Source: Flavobacterium sp. 90
GTDB lineage: Bacteria > Bacteroidota > Bacteroidia > Flavobacteriales > Flavobacteriaceae
Reading direction: 5' to 3'
Assembly (NCBI RefSeq): GCF_004339525.1
Contig: NZ_SMGE01000001.1
Span: 2,108,001-2,172,000, forward strand
Length of the DNA stretch: 64,000 nt
Shown here: positions 9,627 to 19,597 of the stretch, piece after piece
Layout: the number at the start of each line of letters is the position of its first letter
Position numbering within the stretch: position 1 is the stretch's first letter
Notes under the pieces: model-generated
Seen by the model: the letters and a program-made list of their open reading frames with translations, nothing else
Database searches by the model: none
Told to the model about the DNA's origin: nothing
Program-made: the position numbers and the translations under genes

Positions 9627-9727
9627 AATAAAAATAGACGCTTGAATTTTTACAAATAATGCATCAAAACAAGAGTTTAAGAGCAAAACAAAAAATAAAC
9701 GTTGGTTTTACATTTATTCTGTTGCGA

Positions 9728-11713
9728 TTATTTCATCTTAATTTTCAAAACGGTAACAGAGTATGCCGGAAAATCATATTGAACCTTGCTTCCATTTACC
9801 TTAAATTCACTTTCTTTTGGACTAATTTTCGTTGGAGCATCAAAAGAATTTTCATCATTTATTCCGTCACCTTTTAAAGTGACTGCCGTTCCTTTTGAAT
9901 CTAATTTTGCTCCTTTTACATCAATTGAAGCATTTTGAGCTGTTGCAGAAGCATTCACAATTTTAAGGATTACTTCTTTAGAATTCACATCTTTTACTGC
10001 CGATGCAAACAAATCATTTTGTCCTGTAACTGCTTTTCCGTCTTTTGTAATATTGATTAAATCTGTCCCTTTATTATTAGAGAATAATTTCTGAACATAA
10101 TAATTTGGCGTTCCGTAAGATTGTAAATTATTGAACCAAATCATATCCGGCGTCCATTGCCAACCTTCTACGTGAGCCAATAAAGGTGCGTAAGAAGTCA
10201 AGTGAACAACCTCAGCATTTCGCTCCATTCCGGTCATAAAAGCAGCTTCAGAAAAAGCACATTCCCAGTTGTTTTTATTATCTGGACTTGCAATCGCTAC
10301 ACTTTGCGCTGCATATTCTCCTGCAAAAATCTTTGGCCCTTTACGGTCATAATTGTCGTAACGAGTTACATTTTTACGGAACCAAGCCGGATCTTTATAA
10401 TAATGTTCGTCAACTATTTCAGCATTCAATTTTTTAAGTTCTTTCATGCCGTAATCAAAATAATCTCCATCAGGAAAAGGTCCAGTTCCGGAAACAATCG
10501 TGATGTTTGGATATTTCTCTTTTATCGCTTTTTGAAACACTTTGAAACGCTCGATATAATCTGGTCCCCATTGTTCATTTCCAACTCCAATATGTTTTAA
10601 ATTAAATGGTTTTGGATGTCCCATATCAGCACGAACTTTCCCCCAAGCAGTAGTTTGATCGCCGTTTGCAAATTCAATTAAGTCTAAAGCATCTTGCACA
10701 TAAGGATCCAATTGATCCATCGGAACTAATTGTCCTGTGTTGAATTGACAAGCCATTCCACAACTTAAAATTGGCAATGGAGAAGCTCCAATATCTTCAG
10801 AAAGTTGGAAATATTCGAAGAATCCTAATCCAAAACTCTGGAAATAATCTGGTGCCGGACGATGCGCAAATTCCATATTCCAACGGTTTACTGCCGTTTC
10901 TCTTTCTTCTACTTTTCCAACTGATTTTTTCCACTGATAACGCTCTGCCAAAGTTCTTCCTTCAACAATACAGCCTCCCGGAAAACGTAAAAATCCCGGT
11001 TTTAAATCGTATAATAATTGTACTAAATCAGCTCTCATTCCGTTTTTTCTCCCTTTCCAGGTATCTTCTGGAAACAAAGAAATATTATCCAAATCAATTA
11101 CTCCCGTTCCTTCAAAAGTGATTTTTAATTTTGCTTTTGCTTCGGTCGCATTCGATGTTAACTGTGCGGTATAATTGCCCCAGTCTTTTGAAGTTGGAAC
11201 AATCGAAGTTTCTCCTAAAACCTTATTGTCTTTATCAATAAACTGAATCTTAATCTTCGAAATGTTTCCGGATAATTTTGAAGCTTTTAAAGTCAAATTA
11301 TATTTCAGATCTTTCTTGATTCCCATTCCTCTGAAACCTTCATTTATCAGTTCATAACCACTGGCATTATTAACCGTAACTCTGCAATAATTATGATTGG
11401 TTCCTTGTTTCGAATACTGAATTACATTTGCAATTCCTGATTGTTCATTCAATTTATGTCTATCACTATTTGGTTCTTGCCAGCCCATCATTGGAAACAG
11501 AAACTCAAACGATCTGTTTTTAATCATTTCGGCATACAAACCTCCATCGGCAGCAAAATTGATGTCTTCAAAAAACACTCCGTACATCGTTGGCTGAATT
11601 TTGGTAACCGTTTTTGCAACGTCAACCTGAAGATTATTTTTTTGTGCCGATGCATAAAAGCCATTCAGCAATAAACCACAAAGGGTAATTTTGGTAATTA
11701 AATTGGACTTCAT
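9728..11713 (-). CDS. GH51 alpha-L-arabinofuranosidase with inserted carbohydrate-binding-like domain
   Basis: Exo-acting arabinofuranosidase of 661 residues with a signal peptide (cleavage after FYASAQ, about residue 24). The N-terminal family segment TMYGVFFEDINFAADGGLY is followed by a beta-rich stretch, about residues 70-220, that resembles an inserted carbohydrate-binding module. The barrel then continues with FLRFPGGCIVEG and GVGNEQWG, whose Glu is the expected acid/base. FAGEYAAQ carries the expected nucleophile Glu. It is much longer than the second GH51 enzyme at 17990 and belongs to a different subtype. It is the last glycosidase gene of the arabinan locus, separated from araB by 168 bases and from GH127 by 475 bases. 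Confidence 0.9.
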   Translation of the reverse strand: MKSNLITKITLCGLLLNGFYASAQKNNLQVDVAKTVTKIQPTMYGVFFEDINFAADGGLYAEMIKNRSFEFLFPMMGWQEPNSDRHKLNEQSGIANVIQYSKQGTNHNYCRVTVNNASGYELINEGFRGMGIKKDLKYNLTLKASKLSGNISKIKIQFIDKDNKVLGETSIVPTSKDWGNYTAQLTSNATEAKAKLKITFEGTGVIDLDNISLFPEDTWKGRKNGMRADLVQLLYDLKPGFLRFPGGCIVEGRTLAERYQWKKSVGKVEERETAVNRWNMEFAHRPAPDYFQSFGLGFFEYFQLSEDIGASPLPILSCGMACQFNTGQLVPMDQLDPYVQDALDLIEFANGDQTTAWGKVRADMGHPKPFNLKHIGVGNEQWGPDYIERFKVFQKAIKEKYPNITIVSGTGPFPDGDYFDYGMKELKKLNAEIVDEHYYKDPAWFRKNVTRYDNYDRKGPKIFAGEYAAQSVAIASPDNKNNWECAFSEAAFMTGMERNAEVVHLTSYAPLLAHVEGWQWTPDMIWFNNLQSYGTPNYYVQKLFSNNKGTDLINITKDGKAVTGQNDLFASAVKDVNSKEVILKIVNASATAQNASIDVKGAKLDSKGTAVTLKGDGINDENSFDAPTKISPKESEFKVNGSKVQYDFPAYSVTVLKIKMK

Positions 11714-11854
11714 TTTTTTATGTTTATGTTTTTATGGCTCGCGGATGATACTTATTCACTAAAGTGAAAACGCGGATAAAAACGGATTTTTATTTTTTGT
11801 TTCACGCAGATTTTTGCAGATCTGAGCAGATTTATTTTCTGATTTTTGACGTTT

Positions 11855-11987
11855 TAAACACATAGATACATAGATTTCTTAAAAAAGGCATTTCATTTGT
11901 TTAAATTCACATAGCTATGTGTGCAAATCCAGATTTGTTTTATTCTCTTTTTTATTCATTTAGAAATCTATGTTTTCTATGTGTTTA
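11855..11987. repeat. Nested inverted repeat of CACATAG words
   Basis: Arms at 11855-11877 and 11964-11987 are reverse complements apart from one insertion and one mismatch. Midway between them is a perfect 14-base palindrome, CACATAGCTATGTG (11908-11921), which shares the CACATAG core of the arms. Confidence 0.75.
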
Positions 11988-12060
11988 AATATTTCTCTCG
12001 CAGATTGAGCAGATCGAGCAGATTTTTTAATCTTTTTAATTCTTTATTCCGATTGCGTCT

Positions 12061-12078
12061 GACGGATTGAAATCCGTC
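12061..12078. repeat. Short palindromic repeat
   Basis: GACGGATTGAAATCCGTC has 7-base perfect arms around a 4-base centre. It resembles the short REP-like palindromes common in flavobacterial intergenic DNA. Confidence 0.6.
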
Positions 12079-12188
12079 TCTACAATATGAATCGTTCCTC
12101 CGGAACTTTTTTAAATCTTTTTTATCCTATCATCTGCGCCATTATCTTGATTCTTGCCTCTTTATTCTATTTTCTATAATCTATTCTC

Positions 12189-14171
12189 TTACTTCTCATA
12201 ATCCAACCAAACTTTCATCTTCCCAACTCCGCGGTTTGACCAGCTATAATACGGAATCGCTTTGAATTTTGAATTTTCGATTACGTTTACGCCTTGCAAT
12301 AAATTAGGTTCTTTTTTTACTTTGAAAGTATCTCCGGACGCTACATTTATTTTATCGAAATTGTTTTTGTTATCAACTTCTTCGACAGCATAAACGATTG
12401 GTCCATATTCCAGAGAAACTTTATTTTTGTTGGTTTCAACTTTTGCATTGGTTTCAACTTCCTGAACTTCCATTGGAAAATTAAGGTTGATTTTATCTCC
12501 TTTTTTCCAATTTCTGGTAATGGTGAAATATCCGTTTTCTGGCTGAATTGCCAATGTTTCTCCGTTCAGATTAATAGTTGCTTTTTGAGTTGAAGCTTTT
12601 TTATAAGAATATAAATCTCCCGGCAAAACTTCATTTCTTGCCCAACCCGGAACTCTAAGTTTAATTGTGAATTGGCTTTCTTTTTTCGGGTTAACCGAAA
12701 TATTTACTTTTCCGTTCCAAGGATATCCGGTTTGTTGAGAAATCTGTAAATCGGTTTTTCCTAAAGTAAAAGCTGCGTTGTTTGAAGCGTACAAATTCAC
12801 ATACAGCACCTCTTTTGATTTCGAATAAATAAGTCCCGGAATCGAAGGCACAAATCGGATTAAGTTTGTTGGACAACAAGAACAATCAAACCAAGCCTGA
12901 CGTGTACAAGATCCTCTGTTTGATTTGAAAACACCATCGGCTTCTAAAGCATTTGGATAGAAAAATTCTTTTCCGTCAAGCGAAATTCCCGAGATTAATC
13001 CGTTGTACATTGTTCTTTCGATCACATCAAAATATTGTGATTTTCCAGTCAAATTATGCAATCTGTGATTCCAATATACATCGCCAATTGCAGCACAAGT
13101 TTCGTTGTAAGCCGTTAAATTTGGTAATTCATAATTGTCACCGAAAGCTTCTCCGTCGTGTCTCGAACCAATTCCGCCAGTGATATACATTTTTTTGTTG
13201 ACCATATTGCTCCACAAATTATTTACAGCATCCGTGTAACCTTTATCTTTGGTAATAGCGGCAATATCAGTCATTCCTGCATACATATAAACAGCTCTAA
13301 CGGCGTGACCAACAGCTTCATTTTGCTGAATTACCGGAATATGATCTTGTGCATATTCGCCATATAATTTATGATTATTAGGATTTCCGCGATTGTCCAG
13401 AAAGTATTTTGCTAACTTTAAATAATCTTCTTTTCCGGTAATTTGATACAATTTAATCAAACCCGTTTCAATAATCTGATGACCCGGAACTCCTTTTACC
13501 TGACCTGGACCATCACCAAAAGTTTTCACAAACAAATCGGCATTTTTGATCGCAATTTCAAGAAAATTTGTTTTTCCTGTTGCTTCATAATGTACTACAG
13601 CAGCTTCAATTAAATGTCCTGCATTGTAACATTCGTGACTAATTTGCAGGGATTCCCAACGTTTTCCTTCAATTACAGGAACCCAAGGTGCTGGTGGTTT
13701 TGCAGGATTTATAGTTCTCCACGTTGTTAAATAACCATCTTTTTCCTGACCAATTTTTACAATGGCAATTAAGGAATCTAATACTTTTTCAAGTTTTGGA
13801 TTTGGTGCAGAAATTAAAGTATTTGATGCGCCTTCGATTATCTTATAAACGTCAGTATCATCAAAAGGCATTTGTCCGCGAACTTCTCCTGTTTTTTGTT
13901 TTCCGGCGATTAAGAAATTCTCAAAACGTCCTTCTTCATTACATTTCTGAATGGCATATGCAATCGTCACTTCCTGTACTCTTTTGATAATAGGCAACCA
14001 AAAAGAATCGGTCAGTTTTACATTTTGAATGTTAACCGGTTCTATTTCGTAACCCGCTTTTAGAACAGAAGTTTTAGTCGATTGTACAGTATTGTTCTTC
14101 GTTTCTTTGCAGGAAACAAAAATCAAAAGTGACATGAAAATCGTTATGATATGGAAAGTATATTTTTTCAT
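12189..14171 (-). CDS. GH127-type beta-L-arabinofuranosidase, lipoprotein
   Basis: 660 residues with a lipoprotein signal (FVSC, Cys21). The family, formerly DUF1680, uses a zinc-bound cysteine as nucleophile. The expected residues are visible: Glu and Cys in NETCAAIG, and the tandem cysteines in CSCCPTNLIRF. The context YITGGIGSRHDGEAFG is also typical. Characterised members release beta-1,2-linked L-arabinofuranose from hydroxyproline-rich glycoproteins or from rhamnogalacturonan side chains. Here the enzyme sits with endo-arabinanase-like GH43 and GH51 genes, 13 bases after the GH43 gene upstream. The locus may therefore handle a mixed alpha- and beta-linked arabinan. Linkage specificity is inferred from the family. 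Confidence 0.9.
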   Translation of the reverse strand: MKKYTFHIITIFMSLLIFVSCKETKNNTVQSTKTSVLKAGYEIEPVNIQNVKLTDSFWLPIIKRVQEVTIAYAIQKCNEEGRFENFLIAGKQKTGEVRGQMPFDDTDVYKIIEGASNTLISAPNPKLEKVLDSLIAIVKIGQEKDGYLTTWRTINPAKPPAPWVPVIEGKRWESLQISHECYNAGHLIEAAVVHYEATGKTNFLEIAIKNADLFVKTFGDGPGQVKGVPGHQIIETGLIKLYQITGKEDYLKLAKYFLDNRGNPNNHKLYGEYAQDHIPVIQQNEAVGHAVRAVYMYAGMTDIAAITKDKGYTDAVNNLWSNMVNKKMYITGGIGSRHDGEAFGDNYELPNLTAYNETCAAIGDVYWNHRLHNLTGKSQYFDVIERTMYNGLISGISLDGKEFFYPNALEADGVFKSNRGSCTRQAWFDCSCCPTNLIRFVPSIPGLIYSKSKEVLYVNLYASNNAAFTLGKTDLQISQQTGYPWNGKVNISVNPKKESQFTIKLRVPGWARNEVLPGDLYSYKKASTQKATINLNGETLAIQPENGYFTITRNWKKGDKINLNFPMEVQEVETNAKVETNKNKVSLEYGPIVYAVEEVDNKNNFDKINVASGDTFKVKKEPNLLQGVNVIENSKFKAIPYYSWSNRGVGKMKVWLDYEK

Positions 14172-14184
14172 TATTTTGGATATT

Positions 14185-15165
14185 CTATTTTAAAACGGGC
14201 CACAAATCTGCATCCCAAAGCATTTCTCTAACTACTAATCTTGGAGTTCCGTTGGTTTTCTTTTCGTAAGCGTGATAGAAAATGTAATCTTTCCCATCAA
14301 ATGTATAAGCGCTATTATGGCCCACGCCAAAGTAATTTTCATCGCCTTGAACTACAATGCTTCCGCCGCCTTCTGTCAATAATTTTCCGTCTTTATCAAC
14401 ATAAGGTCCGGTTACATTTTTAGATCTTCCAACAACCACTTTATAAGTGCTTTTTTCTCCGCGACAGCATAAATCCCAAGAAAGAAATTGGTAATAATAT
14501 CCATTCTTTTTAAAAATAAAAGGAGCTTCAAGCGCGCCATCTCCAGGGTCTGAATCTGCTAATTCGAAGGTTCTTTTTCGCTTCGAAATCGTATGCCATT
14601 CTTGTGGCTGAGCAATTGATTTTAAATCGGGATTTAGTTTTACTAATTTCAATCCTTCCCAAAATGAACCAAAAGATAACCAAGGAGTATTATTTTCATC
14701 AAAGATTAAATTCGGATCGATAGCATTCCACATATCGCGGTTTGGTTGGGATTGAATGACAATTCCCTGATCGACCCATTTGTACTTTTTGTCTTTTGGA
14801 TCTAAAGTTGTATTGGTCGCAACGCCAATCGCCGAAGTATTTTTGGCGAAAGCCGAAACCGAATAGTACAGATAATATACATTGTTATGCAACGAAATAT
14901 CCGGCGCCCAAATGTGGTTTTTGAAATCTGCCGCAACGCCATCTGCCCAAACGGGTTTGTCTTTGAAAACCTGTGGTTCCGGATTCCAGTTTTTTAAATC
15001 TTTCGAACTAAAAACGCTGATTCCATTTCCGGTGCAATATAAATAATAAGTGTCTTTTTGTTTGATGACAACCGGATCGTGAACGACTATTTCCTGCGCA
15101 AATGAAACTGAACCAATCAAGAAGATTAATATAGAAAATGCCTGTTTTATGTTTTTATAAATCAT
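14185..15165 (-). CDS. GH43 endo-arabinanase-like enzyme
   Basis: 326 residues with a signal peptide ending near VSFAQ. The five-bladed propeller motifs of GH43 are clear: VHDPVV (catalytic base Asp), NAIDPNLI (pKa-modulating Asp), GALEAPFIF (acid Glu), and GVGHNSAYTF (the conserved His). WAPDISLHNNVYYLYYS and the LCCRGEKSTYKVVVGRS segment are typical of arabinan endo-1,5-alpha-L-arabinanases. It closely resembles the 19598 gene product, including the paired cysteines. It probably cuts arabinan or arabino-oligosaccharides in the periplasm, since no lipobox is seen. It directly precedes the GH127 gene. Confidence 0.9.
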   Translation of the reverse strand: MIYKNIKQAFSILIFLIGSVSFAQEIVVHDPVVIKQKDTYYLYCTGNGISVFSSKDLKNWNPEPQVFKDKPVWADGVAADFKNHIWAPDISLHNNVYYLYYSVSAFAKNTSAIGVATNTTLDPKDKKYKWVDQGIVIQSQPNRDMWNAIDPNLIFDENNTPWLSFGSFWEGLKLVKLNPDLKSIAQPQEWHTISKRKRTFELADSDPGDGALEAPFIFKKNGYYYQFLSWDLCCRGEKSTYKVVVGRSKNVTGPYVDKDGKLLTEGGGSIVVQGDENYFGVGHNSAYTFDGKDYIFYHAYEKKTNGTPRLVVREMLWDADLWPVLK

Positions 15166-15221
15166 ATAAGTGATTTGTTTGTGAAATGTAAATTGTAAAA
15201 TGTGACCTCAAACTTTTCTAA

Positions 15222-15276
15222 ACCATATAAGTTTTTCAAAACTTAGTTTTAAATGAACTTATATAACTTATATGGT
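15222..15276. repeat. Inverted repeat between two GH43 genes
   Basis: The 12-bp perfect arms, ACCATATAAGTT (15222-15233) and its complement (15265-15276), enclose 31 bases. It lies in the 158-base gap between the GH43 genes and could act as an RNA hairpin in the polycistronic transcript. Confidence 0.65.
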
Positions 15277-15323
15277 GAAAATTTGTTCTATTATTTTGAA
15301 AACTGAGACTGAAAACTAAAAAA

Positions 15324-16268
15324 CTACTGAATTCCCTCAGATGTCATAATCACTCGTTTCATTGTTCCGTCTTTGTTATAATATAATTTGTCTACACAAA
15401 CAGATCTTCTAAAACTTCCTCCGTTTGGTTGTGATGCTCCGTTATGATAAATAAAATACGATTGTCCCTTAAAATCTATTATCGATTGATGGTTTGTATT
15501 GCTGTTTCCTGCTAATTCATTCAGGATTCCTTTAAACTCCCAAGGTCCTTTAATCGATTTACTCATCGCGTAGGCAATTTTCTCCGGAAACTCATACGCA
15601 TAGGATAAATAATACCATTCTTTGTGTTTATGAATCCAAGGCGCTTCGGTAAAATGTGGTAAATCTATATGATGAATTGGTCCGTCAAGTTCGATCATAT
15701 TTTCTTTTAATTTGGCATAATGGCAAGAAGTATTTCCCCAAAACAAATAAGCTTGTCCATCGTTATCGATATAAACCGTTGGATCGATATCGTCCCAGCT
15801 TATGTCGGTAAATTTGGTCATGTCGTTTGTAATCAAGGCCTTTCCTAAAGCATCTTTAAAAGGTCCGGTTGGACTGTCCGAAACCGCAATTCCAATTGAT
15901 TTTCCTTCTATAGATCCGTGATGAACGGTTACGTACCAATAGAATTTTCCGTTTCTTTCGATTACCTGAGAAGCCCACGCATCGCCTCTTGCCCATTTAA
16001 AATCGGTTACTTTTAAAGGTACAGAATGTGATTCCCATTTTTTCATATCTGATGAAGAATACACCACCCATTCATTCATTTTATAAAAATTAAAATCGTT
16101 TGGCGCTTCGTCATGACCGGCATATAAATACACTTTGTCTTTGTAAACCAATGCCGCAGGATCTCCTGTATATTGATCTTTTATTATTGGATTATTTGTC
16201 TTTATCGATTGGGAAGTTCCCGCAATCGATAAAAGCAAAACAAATAAACTTGTAAATAACTTTTTCAT
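15324..16268 (-). CDS. GH43 glycosidase (arabinofuranosidase or xylosidase type)
   Basis: 314 residues from the ATG at 16268, chosen because it starts the signal peptide (MKKLFTSLFVLLL to GTSQ); an upstream ATG at 16295 adds only a charged stretch. Catalytic motifs are YTGDPAAL (base Asp), WDDIDPTV (modulating Asp) and FTEAPWI (acid Glu). AGHDEAP and WVVYSSSDMKKW are typical of the exo-acting GH43 branch, unlike its two endo-arabinanase-like neighbours. It probably removes terminal arabinofuranose from oligosaccharides in the periplasm, though xylosidase activity is possible. It lies 86 bases after the next GH43 gene upstream in the operon. Confidence 0.85.
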   Translation of the reverse strand: MKKLFTSLFVLLLSIAGTSQSIKTNNPIIKDQYTGDPAALVYKDKVYLYAGHDEAPNDFNFYKMNEWVVYSSSDMKKWESHSVPLKVTDFKWARGDAWASQVIERNGKFYWYVTVHHGSIEGKSIGIAVSDSPTGPFKDALGKALITNDMTKFTDISWDDIDPTVYIDNDGQAYLFWGNTSCHYAKLKENMIELDGPIHHIDLPHFTEAPWIHKHKEWYYLSYAYEFPEKIAYAMSKSIKGPWEFKGILNELAGNSNTNHQSIIDFKGQSYFIYHNGASQPNGGSFRRSVCVDKLYYNKDGTMKRVIMTSEGIQ

Positions 16269-16354
16269 TTTTATTTTTTTTGCCACAGATTTCACAGATT
16301 AAATTGATTTCTTTTTTATAATCTTTTTAATCCCTATAATCTGTAGCATTATCT

Positions 16355-17977
16355 TTAATTAATTTTCTTGCCCCAAACTGGTAATCCTGTTCCTGTCAAT
16401 CCTGAGTAAGTTAATGTTACTTTTCTTGTTCCTAATTCCCAATCCCAGGCATCTGATACATTACATTTTACGCCGTTTATGGTTAGGATTTTTTTAGTGC
16501 TGTCGTACGACCAAGTTCCATTTGCGTCGCCGCTTACTTTTTTGTCAGCAGTTAGATAAAGCGTTACTGATTTCTGAATGGTTTTGTATTGATAATTCAT
16601 GGTTATTTGTTCCCAAGTTCCAACAAAACTTCCTTCGACAATTGTTGTTGCCGGTACAGCTGCATAACGTTCCGGATCGATAACCGGCCAGCCATCTTCT
16701 GTCCATTGAATGCCGCGAACGTGTCCCATCATAACTGCATTTGAAACTGCAATTCCCGGAACTCCTTCGGGTAAACGTGCTTGCGATGCATAATACCATT
16801 GCTTCGTATCCGGATTTTGGAAAACGGCACAATGCGATATTCCAACCCAACCTGTGTGATTTTTAAAAGAGTACGGATGTGTTACCATCGGGAAACATTC
16901 TGCTCCATTTGTAATGCTCATTCCGCTGATGGTTTGATACGGTCCTAAAATACTTTTTGAACGAGCAACACGTGTATTGTAAGCAACCGATAATTCATCA
17001 TAAGCCAAGAACAAATAATAATATTGTGTGTCCGGATTATAGATAATTTCCGGTCCTTCGAGTGCTTGCCAACGGTTTGTATTTACGTTTCCGCGCCCAG
17101 CGATACGAACTCCATAATCATCAATTGTTTTTAGTTGATCTGGTTTTCCGGTTGTTGGATTCAGTTTTAAAGCTGCAATTCCGGAATGCCATGAACCGTA
17201 AATTAAATACTGATCGCCTTCGGGAGTTTGAATAAAACTTGGATCGATCGCATTAAATTTGAAATAAGCATCCCAATCATTTCCTCCGTTTCTAACGTAA
17301 CTTTTTACGCCGTCTGGCTCAGAACAAACAACCATTCCTTTGTCAACCCAATTGTTTGAAGCCAAATCATTTGTTTCGGCTAAGCCAATAAAAGCGCGCT
17401 CTGACCAAGAAGTATTCGTGTCTGTTCCAACAATTGGATTTGTAACCACAATACTGTAATACATTCTATAAATGTTACCTACTTTTCGAACGCAAGGTGC
17501 CCAATATCCATAATTAGGATTCGTAATTGGCGGCAATGCAGGAGACATTCTGGCTCTTTTATTATTTAAGGAATCTTTTACCCAAGCCGGAGCTTCGGTC
17601 ATTGATGGCCCCATAAATTCCCAATTGACTAAATCTTTTGATCTTCTGTAGAAAAAATGTCCGTGTCCTTCAGTTGAATTTCCATAAGAAGCATCGGTTT
17701 GATACATATAATAATATTCACCACTTTTTTCTACTGATGGATCGTGCACATTCGCTAAATTCCATTGTGCTCTACTTCCCCAACCTGATATTGAAGTATA
17801 ATTATCCGCATATGTTGGTCCCGGAAAAGTTGGCGTAACCACTGGCGGTACAACAACTACTGGCGGAGTTGTAGTTTCTGTTGCAGGATCGTCTTTGGAA
17901 CAACTTCCTGCAACAAAAACAAGTAAAATCAATCCAATATAGGAGATGATTTTTATAATTGAATTTGATTTTTTCAT
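16355..17977 (-). CDS. GH43 arabinanase, lipoprotein with C-terminal beta domain
   Basis: 540 residues. A signal segment ends in AGSC (Cys27), followed by a proline/threonine/valine-rich linker up to about residue 50, the usual arrangement of a surface-exposed Bacteroidota lipoprotein. The propeller has NVHDPSV, NAIDPSFI and ALEGPEIIYN as the three catalytic acidic sites. After residue 440 a separate beta-rich domain begins (GTWEQITMNYQYK, then NGTWSYDSTKKILTING). It resembles the C-terminal domain found on some GH43 arabinanases. It is likely the surface enzyme making oligosaccharides for the SusCD transporter. It starts 12 bases after the GH51 gene upstream. Confidence 0.88.
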   Translation of the reverse strand: MKKSNSIIKIISYIGLILLVFVAGSCSKDDPATETTTPPVVVVPPVVTPTFPGPTYADNYTSISGWGSRAQWNLANVHDPSVEKSGEYYYMYQTDASYGNSTEGHGHFFYRRSKDLVNWEFMGPSMTEAPAWVKDSLNNKRARMSPALPPITNPNYGYWAPCVRKVGNIYRMYYSIVVTNPIVGTDTNTSWSERAFIGLAETNDLASNNWVDKGMVVCSEPDGVKSYVRNGGNDWDAYFKFNAIDPSFIQTPEGDQYLIYGSWHSGIAALKLNPTTGKPDQLKTIDDYGVRIAGRGNVNTNRWQALEGPEIIYNPDTQYYYLFLAYDELSVAYNTRVARSKSILGPYQTISGMSITNGAECFPMVTHPYSFKNHTGWVGISHCAVFQNPDTKQWYYASQARLPEGVPGIAVSNAVMMGHVRGIQWTEDGWPVIDPERYAAVPATTIVEGSFVGTWEQITMNYQYKTIQKSVTLYLTADKKVSGDANGTWSYDSTKKILTINGVKCNVSDAWDWELGTRKVTLTYSGLTGTGLPVWGKKIN

Positions 17978-17989
17978 CTTTTTTATCTT

Positions 17990-19537
17990 TTATTTTCCTT
18001 CCAAAACAACTACTGAAAATGGAGGAATTGTAATTTCAAGTTTTCCCTTTTTGTTTTCGAAACCTTTAAAAACTGTTGGTACAATTTTGTTTGGAGTATC
18101 GAATGAATTGTAATCTTGTAATTTTGCCGATGTTAAAACTATTCCTGTGAAGTTTTTAACACCCAGATCTTTTACATCAATTTCGATTGTATTTTTATTT
18201 TTTGCATCAACATTTACTAACGAAATATGAACCAATCCGCTTTTGTCTTTTGATGCCGAAGCTGAAACTGCAGGAAGTGTTTCTCCATTAAATGTATACA
18301 ATGGCGATTGGAAACTTACCGGTAATAATTTTGCATCCTGATGAACGCTGTACATTTTCATGACTTGATACGTTGGCGTTGTAATCATTTTTGCTTTGTC
18401 TGTTAGAATTACGGCTTGCAAAACATTTACACATTGTGCAAGATTTGCCATACGAACTCTATCAGCATGATTATTGAAAATATTAAGTGTTGCTCCAGCC
18501 AAAACTGCATCTCTCATTGTGTTTTGTTGATATAAAAATCCAGGATTTGTTCCTTGCTCCACTTCATACCAAGCGCCCCATTCGTCTACAATCATGGCTA
18601 CTTTTTTCTCCGGATCGTATTTGTCCATTATAGCAGAATGTTTCGTTACCAATTCTTCCATTTTTAGCGCCGATTGCATAGTATGAAAATATCCGTCTTC
18701 GGTAAAGTTTACTCCGTCACCTTTTTTGGCCCAATCAATTACAGCATAATGATGCACTCCAACTCCGCCTAACATATTGATCGGAATGTTTTTCATTAGA
18801 ACTTCTGTCCAATTATAATCGGCGCTGTTTGATCCTGAAGCGATGCGAGTAATTCCGCCTGTATTTTCCCAATCTGACATGAAGGTTGCATATTTGCGGT
18901 ATTCATTTGCATAATATTCTGCTGTCATATTTCCTCCGCAACCCCAAGCTTCATTTCCAATTCCCCAGAATTTAACTTTCCAAGGTTCTATTCTTCCGTT
19001 TTTTTTACGCAAATCACTCATCGGACTTTTACCGCTGAAATTTGTATACTGAACCCAATCAGCCAATTCCTGAACGGTTCCACTTCCAACATTTCCTGAT
19101 AAATATGGTTCTGCTCCAAGAAGTTCGCACATATTCAAGAAATCATGAGTTCCAAAACTGTTATCTTCTGTTACTCCTCCCCACCATTTGTTTACAATTG
19201 TAGGTCTTTCTTGTTGTGGACCAATTCCGTCTTTCCAGTGATAAGTATCGGCAAAACATCCGCCAGGCCATCTTAGATTCGGAATTTTTAATTCTTTTAA
19301 AGCTTTAACAATATCATTTCTAACTCCTTTTGTATTCGGAATTTTCGATGTATCTCCCACAAAAAAACCTCCATAAATAGAACGTCCTAAATGTTCTGCA
19401 AAATGTCCATAAATGTTTTTATTAATCGTTGGTGCATCTGCATTGTTTTTTATAGTTACTACGGTAACTCCGCCTTGAGCGAAACTAACCTGATTACAAA
19501 TGGTTATAAGAAATGTAATTAAAAGTGCTTTTTTCAT
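17990..19537 (-). CDS. GH51 alpha-L-arabinofuranosidase
   Basis: 515 residues, the standard length of intracellular-type GH51 enzymes, but with a signal peptide (cleavage near VSFAQ, residue 20). Motifs are NIYGHFAEHLGRSIYGG near the N-terminus, LRWPGGCFADTYHWKDGIG, GIGNEAWGCGG with the acid/base Glu near residue 195, and MIVDEWGAWYEV with the nucleophile Glu. It removes terminal alpha-arabinofuranose from arabino-oligosaccharides, presumably in the periplasm. It lies between two GH43 genes in the same operon, 60 bases after one and 12 before the other. Confidence 0.93.
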   Translation of the reverse strand: MKKALLITFLITICNQVSFAQGGVTVVTIKNNADAPTINKNIYGHFAEHLGRSIYGGFFVGDTSKIPNTKGVRNDIVKALKELKIPNLRWPGGCFADTYHWKDGIGPQQERPTIVNKWWGGVTEDNSFGTHDFLNMCELLGAEPYLSGNVGSGTVQELADWVQYTNFSGKSPMSDLRKKNGRIEPWKVKFWGIGNEAWGCGGNMTAEYYANEYRKYATFMSDWENTGGITRIASGSNSADYNWTEVLMKNIPINMLGGVGVHHYAVIDWAKKGDGVNFTEDGYFHTMQSALKMEELVTKHSAIMDKYDPEKKVAMIVDEWGAWYEVEQGTNPGFLYQQNTMRDAVLAGATLNIFNNHADRVRMANLAQCVNVLQAVILTDKAKMITTPTYQVMKMYSVHQDAKLLPVSFQSPLYTFNGETLPAVSASASKDKSGLVHISLVNVDAKNKNTIEIDVKDLGVKNFTGIVLTSAKLQDYNSFDTPNKIVPTVFKGFENKKGKLEITIPPFSVVVLEGK

Positions 19538-19597
19538 AATGTGTTTTATAAGTAATAAAGAGGAAAGCTTTGTGTAACTTTCCTCTGAATAGTATTT

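Larger units (their letters stand above)
11714..12188. other. 475-base gene-free stretch with dispersed repeats
   Basis: I see no gene here. The stretch contains several copies of the short words GCAGATTT and GAGCAGAT, the nested inverted repeat at 11855-11987, and the short palindrome at 12061-12078. A weak promoter for the GH51 gene could lie near 11714-11760, but no clear TAnnTTTG box was found. Confidence 0.6.

Noticed and set aside
10202..10600. 132-codon open frame on the plus strand inside the GH51 gene
   Set aside because: It lies fully antisense to a well-supported glycosidase and its translation shows no domain or start context; it is a shadow frame.
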